Part shown: piece by piece, positions 45,642 to 53,600 of the stretch | Numbering within the stretch: the first letter of the stretch is position 1 | Layout of the letters: each line of letters starts with the position of its first letter | DNA from: Solirubrobacterales bacterium | GTDB lineage: Bacteria > Actinomycetota > Thermoleophilia > Solirubrobacterales > Solirubrobacteraceae | NCBI GenBank assembly: GCA_019241635.1 | Contig: JAFAWR010000116.1 | Coordinates: forward strand, 1-64,000 | Length of the DNA: 64,000 nt | Direction: 5' to 3' | Translations under genes and position numbers: made by a program | Notes under the pieces: generated by a model | What the model was told of the DNA's origin: nothing | Databases searched by the model: none | Seen by the model: the letters and a program-made list of their open reading frames with translations, nothing else

Positions 45642-46625
45642 ATGGGATCGGTCTCCGGACGTATCCTGATCGCGGGCACCGCCTCGCTGCTCCTCTGCCT
45701 GTTCCTGAGCCCCAAGTTCATCGAGTTCCTGCGCCGCCGCGAGTTCGGCCAGAACATCCGCGAGGAGGGACCCGAGGGCCACAAGACCAAGGCCGGGACG
45801 CCGACGATGGGCGGGATCATCATCGTGCTCGCGTTCGCGATTCCGTTCCTGATCCTCTCGACCCGGGACTGGCAATCGCTCGGGGTGCTGGGCGCGACCC
45901 TGGCGTGTGCGCTGCTCGGCTTCGCCGACGACTACACCAAGATCGTCAAGCGCCGCTCGCTCGGGCTGCGGGCGCGGACCAAGCTCGTGGTGACGATCGC
46001 GATCTCGCTCGGGCTGTGGTGGGTGGCCACCCAGAAGGCGCACGTGAACGAGACGGTCAACCTGCGCTTCATCGACGCGAACGTCGACCTCGGACCCGTG
46101 TTCCCGGTGCTGATCTACCTGGTCGTCGCCGGCACGACCAGCGCGGTCAACCTGACCGACGGCCTGGACGGCCTGGCCGCCGGGTGCGCGGCGATCGTGC
46201 TGCTGGCCTACATCGGGATCACGTTCATCACGCCGGGCCAGGGCGATCTGGCGCTGCTCACCGCCTGCCTGGTCGGCGCGTGCATTGGCTTCTTGTGGTT
46301 CAACAGCTTCCCGGCCAGCATCTTCATGGGCGACACGGGATCGCTCGGGATAGGCGGTGCGATTGCCGGCATGGCGGTGATGACCAACACCGAGGTGCTC
46401 TTGATCCTGCTCGGCGGGATCTTCGTGGTCGAGGCGCTGTCGGTGCTGATCCAGGTGTTCTCCTTCCAGATGTTCCGCAAGCGCGTGTTCCTGATGGCGC
46501 CGATCCATCACCACTTCGAGCTGCAGGCCTGGTCGGAGACCAAGATCATCCTGCGCTTCTGGATCGTCGCCGCGGCCTGCGCGGCGATCGCGTTCACGGT
46601 GTACCGCCTGAGCATCAAGGGGTGA
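45642..46625 (+). CDS. mraY: Phospho-N-acetylmuramoyl-pentapeptide-transferase
   Basis: 327 residues with about ten membrane helices. Active-site motifs ADDYTK, NLTDGLDGL, FMGDTGS and the HHH motif APIHHHFE are intact. It transfers phospho-MurNAc-pentapeptide to undecaprenyl phosphate, making lipid I. Its TGA is overlapped by the GTG of a mini-ORF (46622), the first of two short frames leading to murD. Confidence 0.97.
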   Translation: MGSVSGRILIAGTASLLLCLFLSPKFIEFLRRREFGQNIREEGPEGHKTKAGTPTMGGIIIVLAFAIPFLILSTRDWQSLGVLGATLACALLGFADDYTKIVKRRSLGLRARTKLVVTIAISLGLWWVATQKAHVNETVNLRFIDANVDLGPVFPVLIYLVVAGTTSAVNLTDGLDGLAAGCAAIVLLAYIGITFITPGQGDLALLTACLVGACIGFLWFNSFPASIFMGDTGSLGIGGAIAGMAVMTNTEVLLILLGGIFVVEALSVLIQVFSFQMFRKRVFLMAPIHHHFELQAWSETKIILRFWIVAAACAAIAFTVYRLSIKG

Positions 46626-46672
46626 GCGACAGCCGGCTCAGGCCGCCGCTGTCGCCGGAGGCCGCGCCGTGA
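46622..46672 (+). CDS. Mini-ORF 1 between mraY and murD (16 codons)
   Basis: GTG at 46622 overlaps the mraY stop as GTGA; 16 codons later its TGA (46670-46672) overlaps the GTG of mini-ORF 2 in the same way. The peptide ends PEAAP. No family is possible at this length. It looks like a leader link in a translation-coupling chain. An evolutionary remnant of duplication is the other reading. Confidence 0.45.
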   Translation: MSDSRLRPPLSPEAAP

Positions 46673-46716
46673 AGCCGCCTCTCCGGCTGCCCACGGAGGC
46701 CGCGCCGTGAAGCCGC
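46656..46716 (+). repeat. Duplicated 23-bp ribosome-binding/start segment before murD
   Basis: The 23 bases at 46656-46678 (CGGAGGCCGCGCCGTGAAGC and three more) recur exactly at 46694-46716. Each copy carries a strong GGAGG seven bases before a GTG; the second GTG starts murD, the first starts mini-ORF 2. Copies are 38 bases apart, so the two starts are in different frames. Confidence 0.9.
46669..46710 (+). CDS. Mini-ORF 2 between mraY and murD (13 codons)
   Basis: GTG at 46669 with its own GGAGG seven bases upstream. It reads VKPPLRLPTEAAP and stops at TGA 46708-46710, which overlaps the murD GTG at 46707. Ribosomes finishing it would be placed on the murD start. Its N-terminus VKP matches that of MurD because both arise from the 23-bp duplication. 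Confidence 0.5.
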   Translation: MKPPLRLPTEAAP

Positions 46717-48071
46717 GCCCCCCGCTGCCGCCGGGGCCCTACCTGGTGGTCGGGCTGGCCCGGTCGGGCGTGGCCGCGGCGCTGGCCCTGCGGGCGCGCG
46801 GCGCCGAAGTGATCGGCGTCGACGCCGGCCGCCCCGACCGGCCGGGTTTGGCGCTGGCCGCGGGAAGGCTTCGCAAGGCGGGCGTCGAAGTACGGCTGGA
46901 TGCGTCAGGCGTCGACCTTGCCGCCCGCGCCAGGACGCTCATCAAGAGCCCCGGCGTACCCCAGGACGCGCCCGTCGTGCAGGCGGCGCGGTCCCGGGGC
47001 GCCACTGTGCTCGGTGAGCTCGAGCTGGGGTGGCGGCTCATCCCGGAGAACGAGTTCGTCGCGGTGACCGGCACCAACGGCAAGACCACCACCACCGAAT
47101 GGATCGGCCACGTGCACCGAGAGGCCGGCCTGCCCGTGGCGGTCGCCGGCAACGTGGGCACCGCCGCGTCCTCGCTCGTCCTGGACGGCGGCCTGCCCGC
47201 CGAGGCCACCGTGGTGTGCGAGGCCTCCTCGTTTCAACTCGAGGACACGCTGGCCTTCTCGCCGGAAGCCGCCGTGCTGCTCAACCTCTCCCCGGACCAT
47301 CTCGATCGCCACGGCACCTTCGCGAACTACGTCGCGGCCAAGCTGCGGATCTTCGTCAACCAGGGCAACTACGACGTGGCGGTGGCGCCGGCCGAGTTGC
47401 CCGGGGTCGAGGGTGGGATCCCCGCCCTCCCCGGCTGCGCGCGGCGGGTGACCTTCGGCCCGGGCCCGGGCCCCGAGGTGTCCGAGCGCGCTGGACATCT
47501 GTGGTGGGAGGAGACCCCGGTGATCGGCGTGCAGGACCTGGCGCTCCCGGGAGCGCACAACGTGGAGAACGCGATGGCCACCGCGGCGGTGTGCCTGGCT
47601 CGCGGGATCGACGCCGAGGCTGTGGCCGCCGGGCTGCGCACGTTCGCCGGGGTCCGTCACCGCCTGGAACGGGTCGCGGTGCGCGACGGCGTGAGCTGGG
47701 TGAACGATTCCAAGGCGACCAACGTGGCCAGCACGATCGTGGGACTCCGGGCCTTCCCCGGAGGAGTCCACCTGATCGCCGGCGGGGTCGGCAAGCAGCA
47801 GGACTTCTCGCCACTGGCGGGCGAGGTGGCCGCCCGCTGCCGGGCCGTGTATCTGATTGGCGAGGCGGCCGAGGAGCTGGCCGCCGCCCTTGAGCCGGCC
47901 GGGGTGCCCCTGCGGATGGCCGGCGACCTCGAGCACGCGGTGGCGCTGGCCCGGGCGGCCGCCGGCACCGGCGAGGTGGTGCTGCTCTCGCCCGCTTGCT
48001 CCAGCTTTGACCAGTACAGCGATTTCGAGGCCCGGGGCGATCACTTCCGCGCGCTCGTGGAGGCCGGGTGA
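46707..48071 (+). CDS. murD: UDP-MurNAc-L-alanine:D-glutamate ligase
   Basis: 454 residues from GTG 46707, with GGAGG seven bases upstream. N-terminal Rossmann block LVVGLARSGVAAALALRARG, ATP site VTGTNGKTTTTEWI, NVGTAASSLVLD, EASSFQLE, LNLSPDHLDRHGTF, VNDSKATN and LLSPACSSFDQYSDFEARGD are all MurD. It adds D-Glu to UDP-MurNAc-L-Ala. It overlaps ftsW by GTGA. Confidence 0.97.
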   Translation: MKPRPPLPPGPYLVVGLARSGVAAALALRARGAEVIGVDAGRPDRPGLALAAGRLRKAGVEVRLDASGVDLAARARTLIKSPGVPQDAPVVQAARSRGATVLGELELGWRLIPENEFVAVTGTNGKTTTTEWIGHVHREAGLPVAVAGNVGTAASSLVLDGGLPAEATVVCEASSFQLEDTLAFSPEAAVLLNLSPDHLDRHGTFANYVAAKLRIFVNQGNYDVAVAPAELPGVEGGIPALPGCARRVTFGPGPGPEVSERAGHLWWEETPVIGVQDLALPGAHNVENAMATAAVCLARGIDAEAVAAGLRTFAGVRHRLERVAVRDGVSWVNDSKATNVASTIVGLRAFPGGVHLIAGGVGKQQDFSPLAGEVAARCRAVYLIGEAAEELAAALEPAGVPLRMAGDLEHAVALARAAAGTGEVVLLSPACSSFDQYSDFEARGDHFRALVEAG

Positions 48072-49345
48072 TGGGGGCGAGCGCGGCGGCGCGCTCCCGG
48101 ACGAGCTCCCGGACGAGCGCGCGGCGTACCGCACCGCCGCTCGAGCACCGCATGCTGCTGACCGCGGCGCTGTGCCTGCTCGCCTTCGGCGCGGTCATGG
48201 TCTACAGCGCCTCTTCTCCGCTCGGCGTCCTCTCCCAGGGCGGCAGCGGCGCCGGCGAGTTCGTCCGCTACCTGCTGTTCGGCGCGGTCGGCCTGGCCGG
48301 AATGCACGTCCTGTCCCGGCACGGGCTCGAGATCCTGACCCCGCGTCTGGTCACCATCCTGCTCCTCGGCTCCTTCGCGCTGCTTCTGCTCGTGCTCGTA
48401 CCCGGGTTCGGGGTAGTGGTCAACGGCGCGCGGCGCTGGTTCTCGGCCGGCCCGATCCAGTTCCAGCCCTCCGAGCCGATGAAGTTCGCGTTGGTCCTCT
48501 ACGCGGCCCGGTACCTGGCCGATCACCCCAAGCGCATGCGGAGCTTCCGCCAGGCCGTGGCGCCGATCGCGGTCGTCTCGGGCCCGGCGTGCCTGCTGAT
48601 CGTGGTCGAGCCCGACCTGGGAACGACGATCGTGGTGGCACTGACTATGGCCGCGCTCCTGATCGCCGCCGGGATGCCGATGCGTTACGTGGCCGGCCTG
48701 GCCGGGATCGTGGTCCTCTGCGTGGTCCTGCTGGCCACCGCTCAGCCCTACGAGCGGGCGCGCCTGACCTCGTTCCTGCACCCCTGGGCCACGGCCACCA
48801 AGGCCGGTCCGGGCTACCAGGCCGTCCAGGGTCAGATTGCGCTCGGATCGGGCGGCCTGCTCGGGGTCGGCCTGGGCCGTTCGGTCCAGAAGATCTTCTA
48901 CCTGCCGGAAGCCCAGACCGACTTCATCCTGGCCGTGATCGGCGAAGAGCTCGGGGTGCTCGGCATCTTCGGGGTGGTCTGCCTGTACGGGATGATCGCC
49001 TACGCCGGCCTGCGCACCGCGCGCCGCGCCGTCGACCGGTATGCGAAGCTGCTGGCCACCGGTCTGACCTCGCTGATTCTGTGCCAGGGGATCCTCAACA
49101 TCTTCGTCGTGCTGGGGCTGGCCCCGCTCACCGGGGTGCCGCTGCCCTTCATCTCCTACGCGCCGACCAACCTGTGCGTGCTGCTGGCCGGCGTGGGCCT
49201 GCTGCTGAACATCGCGCGCCCCGGGGCGCGGCTGAAAGTCGTCCGGAATCCTCCAGTTGACAGCGCCGCGGATCGTGATCGGCGCCGGCGGGACCGCCGG
49301 GCACGTCGTGCCAGCGTTGGCGGTAGCCGACGCGCTGCGAGCTGA
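48068..49345 (+). CDS. ftsW: FtsW lipid II polymerase (SEDS), with 3' end overlapping murG
   Basis: 425 residues from GTG 48068 (overlapping the murD stop); ATG 48071 is equally possible. A basic Ser/Arg/Ala N-tail precedes ten membrane helices. SEDS blocks VNGARRWFSAGPIQFQPSEP, IVVEPDLGT, EAQTDFILAVIGEELG and LTGVPLPFISYAPTNL are present; the last usually reads SYGGSS, here SYAPTN. The frame continues 89 bases into murG and gives an Arg-rich tail (DRDRRRRDRRARRAS). It polymerises glycan strands at the septum with FtsI. The tail is likely read-through of an eroded stop. Confidence 0.93.
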   Translation: MMGASAAARSRTSSRTSARRTAPPLEHRMLLTAALCLLAFGAVMVYSASSPLGVLSQGGSGAGEFVRYLLFGAVGLAGMHVLSRHGLEILTPRLVTILLLGSFALLLLVLVPGFGVVVNGARRWFSAGPIQFQPSEPMKFALVLYAARYLADHPKRMRSFRQAVAPIAVVSGPACLLIVVEPDLGTTIVVALTMAALLIAAGMPMRYVAGLAGIVVLCVVLLATAQPYERARLTSFLHPWATATKAGPGYQAVQGQIALGSGGLLGVGLGRSVQKIFYLPEAQTDFILAVIGEELGVLGIFGVVCLYGMIAYAGLRTARRAVDRYAKLLATGLTSLILCQGILNIFVVLGLAPLTGVPLPFISYAPTNLCVLLAGVGLLLNIARPGARLKVVRNPPVDSAADRDRRRRDRRARRASVGGSRRAAS

Positions 49346-50312
49346 GGGCGCCGAGGTCGTCTTCGTCGGGGGCGACCGGGCCGAGCTCGAGCTGGTGCCG
49401 GCGGCGGGCTATGAGCTGCGTCGGCTGCGGGTGGCCCCGCTGCCGCGGCGCCGTCCGGTCAAGGCGGCCCGTGCCGCGATCACCGCGGCCGGCGCGGTTC
49501 GGGCGGCGCGGTCCGTGCTCAGGCAGGTGCGGCCGGCGGCGGTACTCGGAGGCGGCGGCTACGTGGCCGGCCCGGTCGGCCTGTCCGCCGTGCTCTCGCG
49601 CACGGCGCTGGTGCTGAGCGAGGCGGACAGCCATCTCGGCCTGACCAACCGAGTGCTCGCGCCGTTCGCTCGGCGGGTGTGCCTGGCCTTCCCGATCGAC
49701 GGGCGCGACGGGCCGCGCTACGTGCTCACCGGACGGCCGGTCCCACCGCCCGCCACCGACCGGCGGGCCGCCCGGGCCCGGTTCGGCATCGGCATGACCG
49801 AATCGTGCGTGCTCGTGTTCGGTGGCTCCCAGGGAGCGCGCTCGATCAATCGCGCCGCAGTCGAGGCGTTCGCCGGCGCCCGCTTCCGTGTGCTGCACGC
49901 CGCCGGCGAGCGGGACCTGAATGACCTGCACGCGCCCGGCCCGCACTACGACCTGCGCGGCTACGTCTCCCGGTTCGGCGAGGCGCTGCTGGCCTCGGAC
50001 CTCGTGGTCGCGCGCGCCGGCGGTTCGATCTTCGAGATCGCCGCGCACGGGAAGCCCGCGGTGCTGGTGCCCTACCCGTACGCCACCGCCGATCACCAGA
50101 CGGTCAACGCCCGCTACATGGAGCGCGCCGGGGCCGCCGTGGTCATCCCCGACGCCGAGCTCACGCCGGCGCGGCTGGCCGGGGAGGTCGGGCGGTTGTT
50201 GGCCGACCCGGGGCGCCTGGCCGCCATGGCCCGCGCGTCGGCGGCGCTGGCGCGGCCCGACGCGGCGCGGGACATCGCGCACGAGGTCCTTGCCGCGGCG
50301 CGGGCCCGGTGA
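49257..50312 (+). CDS. murG: UDP-GlcNAc:lipid I N-acetylglucosaminyltransferase
   Basis: 351 residues from TTG 49257. The start is fixed by the essential N-terminal loop IVIGAGGTAGHVVPALAVAD, so the overlap with ftsW (49257-49345) is real. AVLGGGGYVAGPVGLSAV, VFGGSQGARSIN, VVARAGGSIFEIAAHGKPAVLVPYP and ADHQTVNARYME complete the GT28 signatures. It makes lipid II on the inner membrane face. It is convergent with the GH6 gene, with a hairpin between them. Confidence 0.96.
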   Translation: MTAPRIVIGAGGTAGHVVPALAVADALRAEGAEVVFVGGDRAELELVPAAGYELRRLRVAPLPRRRPVKAARAAITAAGAVRAARSVLRQVRPAAVLGGGGYVAGPVGLSAVLSRTALVLSEADSHLGLTNRVLAPFARRVCLAFPIDGRDGPRYVLTGRPVPPPATDRRAARARFGIGMTESCVLVFGGSQGARSINRAAVEAFAGARFRVLHAAGERDLNDLHAPGPHYDLRGYVSRFGEALLASDLVVARAGGSIFEIAAHGKPAVLVPYPYATADHQTVNARYMERAGAAVVIPDAELTPARLAGEVGRLLADPGRLAAMARASAALARPDAARDIAHEVLAAARAR

Positions 50313-50320
50313 GGCGAGGT

Positions 50321-50382
50321 AGCGCCGGACTTTGGCGATTGAGGTAACGCATACCGAACTTCAGCGCCAAAGTCTCGGCGCT
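50321..50382. terminator. Hairpin between convergent murG and the GH6 gene
   Basis: AGCGCCGGACTTTGGCG (50321-50337) pairs with CGCCAAAGTCTCGGCGCT (50365-50382); only one T is bulged, and the loop is 27 bases. Sitting between two convergent genes, it is well placed as a two-way terminator, though no T run is present. A 9-base unit (AGCCGCGGT type) is repeated three times just right of it. Confidence 0.55.
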
Positions 50383-50412
50383 GAGCCGCGGTAGCCGCGG
50401 TAGCCGCGCCGC

Positions 50413-51690
50413 TCAGTAGGGCGCGCTACGGAAGTGGGGTCCGAGCCGGCCGTTGGCGTTGCGCGCCTCGGTCAGGGCGCGGGCGAGCCAGAAGGTGCCC
50501 GACGGCGTCCCGCCGTTGCACTTGCCCGAGCTCGTGCCGGGGACGTGGACCCACAGGAAGGCGTCGATGGCCGGGTTGCCGGTGTCGGTGGTGTCCCGCA
50601 TGCCGGCGCCGCGGCCGGGCGGGTTGCACAGGTCCTCGATCCCCTGCTTGCCCGGATGGGCGTTGAGCAGCGGGCCGTGGCCGTTGTCGGCGGTGTTGAT
50701 GATGAAGTGCGCCCCGCCGGTCAGGGCGGAGACCCGGTCGCCCCAGCGGATCTCGTTGGCCGTCCAGTTCATGTGGGTGTCGTTGGTGTAGAAGCCGCGG
50801 ATGCTGCGCACGCCGACCGCGTTCAGGACCTGGGCGGTGTAGCCGGGCGGGTTGCCGTCCGAGTAGCCACCCTCGACGTAGACCACGGCGTGGGAGAGGG
50901 AGGAGACGGCGTTTATCTCGTAGCGGATGTCGGCTTCCCACTCAGGCAGGGCGCCGGTGCTGGCCATGCAACGCGAGGAGCCCACCGCGTCGAGCTCGAG
51001 CAGCAGCACCACCGGCCGGCGCTCGATTCCCTGCACCATCTCGTTGACCTGGCGCTCGAAGGTCGGGCGGTGAGCGACGATGTCGCTGCTCGACTCGCAG
51101 TAGCCGGCCTGGTAGAGGAAATACGTGGTGATGATCGGGATCGACCCCGGGTCCGCGGTCATGTTGTGGCAGAGGATCTTCTGCACCTGGCCGAAGATCG
51201 CGCCGGGGCCGCCGCCTCCCGAGTACAGGCTGAAGCGCTGGGCCTCCGGCTGGTCGGCGATCTTCTCGAGCAGCGCGACCTTGCGCGCCAGCGCGCGGTT
51301 GTGCTGAAGCTTGGAATGCAGGCGGCCGTGCGCGAGCCGGGCCTCGAAGTCGGCCCACGACAGGCTGTCGCTCAAGCGGGTCGGGTCGACCCCGACCAGC
51401 TTGGCGATCGCGCCGGCCGCGGCGCCGTGGTGGGGGCCGTCGACGAAGAACCGCGCACCACTGAGCGGGTCGGCTCCCGGGGAGGTGCCCAGCGCCAACG
51501 GGTCGGCGGGGTCCCGGGTGGCGCTGTACGGATCGGCGCACTGCTGGGCGTCGGCGGCGTGCGCCCGGGGCGCTCGGCCCGCGGCCGCGGTGGCGCCGAG
51601 AGCGCTCGTCAATGCCAGCGCAGCGAGCAGCGCCAGCAGGCCGCCCCGCCTCGCGGCACGGAAGAATCGATCAAAGCATCCCCTGCTCAT
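50413..51690 (-). CDS. Secreted glycoside hydrolase family 6 (endoglucanase/cellobiohydrolase type)
   Basis: 425 residues from ATG 51690; an earlier ATG at 51726 adds 12 residues and would span a small palindrome. Signal peptide then a domain in which VVLLLELDAVGSSRC, VVYVEGGYSDGNPP, IRGFYTNDTHMNWTANEI, TGGAHFIINTADNGHGP and IDAFLWVHVPGTSSGKCNGG line up with the GH6 core blocks. GH6 enzymes cleave beta-1,4-glucan by inversion. Inside a dcw cluster the substrate may be a self-made glucan (a matrix or wall-associated polymer) rather than plant cellulose. Confidence 0.85.
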   Translation of the reverse strand: MSRGCFDRFFRAARRGGLLALLAALALTSALGATAAAGRAPRAHAADAQQCADPYSATRDPADPLALGTSPGADPLSGARFFVDGPHHGAAAGAIAKLVGVDPTRLSDSLSWADFEARLAHGRLHSKLQHNRALARKVALLEKIADQPEAQRFSLYSGGGGPGAIFGQVQKILCHNMTADPGSIPIITTYFLYQAGYCESSSDIVAHRPTFERQVNEMVQGIERRPVVLLLELDAVGSSRCMASTGALPEWEADIRYEINAVSSLSHAVVYVEGGYSDGNPPGYTAQVLNAVGVRSIRGFYTNDTHMNWTANEIRWGDRVSALTGGAHFIINTADNGHGPLLNAHPGKQGIEDLCNPPGRGAGMRDTTDTGNPAIDAFLWVHVPGTSSGKCNGGTPSGTFWLARALTEARNANGRLGPHFRSAPY

Positions 51691-51794
51691 CGAACCGGGC
51701 AATACCCGGTCAGGCGGTCTTGCCATCGGCTTCGTGCGGCGTGCGCACGCTTTGTATAGCCTCGCGTTCGAAAACCTGCGAATCGAGGTGGAGG

Positions 51795-52199
51795 ATGCTG
51801 TTCGGCCAGGAGCACGTCAGGCGCTATCTACAGACCGATGGCGCCGAGGGTCACGACTGGCAGGGCACGACGGTGCTGATCCTGACGACGACGGGTCGGC
51901 GCAGCGGCGAGCCCCGGAGCACGCCGCTGATCTACGGCAAGCACGGCGAGGATCACGTCGTGGTGGCGTCCAAGGGGGGTGCCGAGGAGCATCCGGCCTG
52001 GTACCTGAACCTGTCCGAGCAGCCCGAGGTGACCGTGCAGGTGCGCGGCGACCGCTTCAAAGCCCGCGCCAGGACCGCCACCGCCGAGGAGAAGCCCGAG
52101 CTGTGGGGAATGATGACCGGCCGCTGGCCGGCCTACGACGAGTACCAGCGCAAGACCGCGCGGGACATCCCGCTGGTGGTACTCGAGCGCCAGGAGTGA
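51795..52199 (+). CDS. Deazaflavin (F420)-dependent nitroreductase-family protein (Ddn/DUF385-like)
   Basis: 134 residues from ATG 51795 with GGTGGAGG just upstream. The split-barrel pattern VLILTTTGRRSGEPRSTPLIY, VVVASKGGAEEHPAWYLNL and PEVTVQVRGDRFKARAR is that of the Ddn/Rv3547 family, which uses coenzyme F420 to reduce quinones or nitro compounds. The last bases overlap murC by GTGA, so the reductase is translated with murC. This is an odd place for it; a role in quinone or wall redox is a guess. Confidence 0.85.
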   Translation: MLFGQEHVRRYLQTDGAEGHDWQGTTVLILTTTGRRSGEPRSTPLIYGKHGEDHVVVASKGGAEEHPAWYLNLSEQPEVTVQVRGDRFKARARTATAEEKPELWGMMTGRWPAYDEYQRKTARDIPLVVLERQE

Positions 52200-53554
52200 A
52201 TCCGCCGCAGGGCGCCGTCGGGGGCGGAACGGGCGCCCAGGCCCCCGGCGCGGACTGGTCCATGCGCAGCCTGCACTTCGTCGGCATCGGCGGCGCCGGC
52301 ATGAGCGGGCTGGCCCTGATCGCCCGCCGGCTCGGCGCGAGCGTCACGGGCTCGGACCGGGCCGAGTCGAGCTACACGACGCTGCTGCGCGAGCACGGGA
52401 TCGAGCCGGCCATGGGGCACCGGGCCGAGAACGTCCCCGCCGGAGCCGAGGTCGTCTTCTCGACCGCGGTGCCGGAGGACAATCCCGAGCGGCGCGCCGC
52501 GGCCGGGCGCGAGCTCCACCGCTCCGAGCTGCTGGCCCAGATCGCCGCCCTGCGCCGCTGCCTGGCCATCACCGGCACCCACGGGAAGACCACCACGGCG
52601 GCGATGGTCGTGCACATTCTGAGAGCGTGCGGTCTCGATCCCGCCTACGTGGTGGGGGGCGAGCTGCGCGGGACCGGGGACAACGCCGGCTGGGGGGAGG
52701 GCGAGTGGATCGTCGTCGAGGCTGACGAGTCCGACCGCTCCCTGCTGCGCCTGCACCCGGAGATCGCCGTGCTGACGAACGCCGAGCTCGACCATCACGC
52801 CACCTACAGCTCGCGCCTGGATCTCGAGGCGACGCTGCGCGAGTTCATGGGCCGCGCCACGCTGAGCGCGGTGGTCTGGGACCGCCCGTCGCTCCGGGCG
52901 CTGTGCCCGCCGAACACGCTCGCCTACGACGCTCCGGGCACCCTGTCCTCGCCGCACGGGTCGCGCCTCCAGTGGCGCGGAATCGAGGTCTCGCTGTCGG
53001 TTCCGGGCCTCCACAATGCGATCAACGCGGCCGGCGCGCTCACCGCCGCGGCCCTGGCCGGGGCCGACCCCGCCCGGGCGGCGGCCGCGCTGGCCAGCTT
53101 CCGGGGCGCCCGCCGGCGCTTCGAGCTGCTCGGCCGGTCCGTCTCGGGCGCGGCGGTTTACGACGACTACGCCCACCACCCGACCGAGGTGGCCGCCACC
53201 ATCGCGGCGGCGCGGACGCTCGCCCCCCGGCGGCTGATCGCGGTCTTCCAGCCCCACCTCTACTCGCGCACGCGCGCGCTCGCGCGCGAGTTCGGACGCG
53301 CGCTGGCCGGCGCCGACGTGACCCTTGTGCTGGCCGTCTATCCGGCCCGCGAGCGTGCCGAGGACTTTCCCGGGGTCGATGGGCACCTGGTGGCCGCCGC
53401 GGCCGCCGACGCGGCCAACGGGCGAACGGTGGCGTGGATGCCCTCGTTCGATGACGCCCGGGCGTTCCTGTCGGCGACCCTCCGGGAGGGAGATCTCTGC
53501 CTGATGATGGGCGCCGGGGACGTCGACCGCCTGGGGCGCTCGATCGTCGTCTGA
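52196..53554 (+). CDS. murC: UDP-N-acetylmuramate:L-alanine ligase
   Basis: 452 residues if started at GTG 52196 (GTGA overlap with the reductase gene); ATG 52262 would shorten it by 22. LHFVGIGGAGMSGLALIARR, GTHGKTTTAAMVVHIL, VEADESDRSLL, NAELDHHATYSS, HNAINAAGAL and YDDYAHHPTEVAATI are the MurC blocks. It starts the stem peptide with L-Ala. The choice of start depends on the coupling overlap. Confidence 0.95.
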   Translation: MNPPQGAVGGGTGAQAPGADWSMRSLHFVGIGGAGMSGLALIARRLGASVTGSDRAESSYTTLLREHGIEPAMGHRAENVPAGAEVVFSTAVPEDNPERRAAAGRELHRSELLAQIAALRRCLAITGTHGKTTTAAMVVHILRACGLDPAYVVGGELRGTGDNAGWGEGEWIVVEADESDRSLLRLHPEIAVLTNAELDHHATYSSRLDLEATLREFMGRATLSAVVWDRPSLRALCPPNTLAYDAPGTLSSPHGSRLQWRGIEVSLSVPGLHNAINAAGALTAAALAGADPARAAAALASFRGARRRFELLGRSVSGAAVYDDYAHHPTEVAATIAAARTLAPRRLIAVFQPHLYSRTRALAREFGRALAGADVTLVLAVYPARERAEDFPGVDGHLVAAAAADAANGRTVAWMPSFDDARAFLSATLREGDLCLMMGAGDVDRLGRSIVV

Positions 53555-53600
53555 GGCTGTCGCACGAACCCTGACCGGGGCGCTTTCTACTCTGCTCGGA

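Noticed and set aside
43737-46514. 925-codon open frame on the minus strand across murF and mraY
   Set aside because: It is the antisense shadow of murF, mraY and the monooxygenase gene; the translation is Arg/His/Gln-rich with no domain, while the plus-strand frames are complete recognised enzymes.
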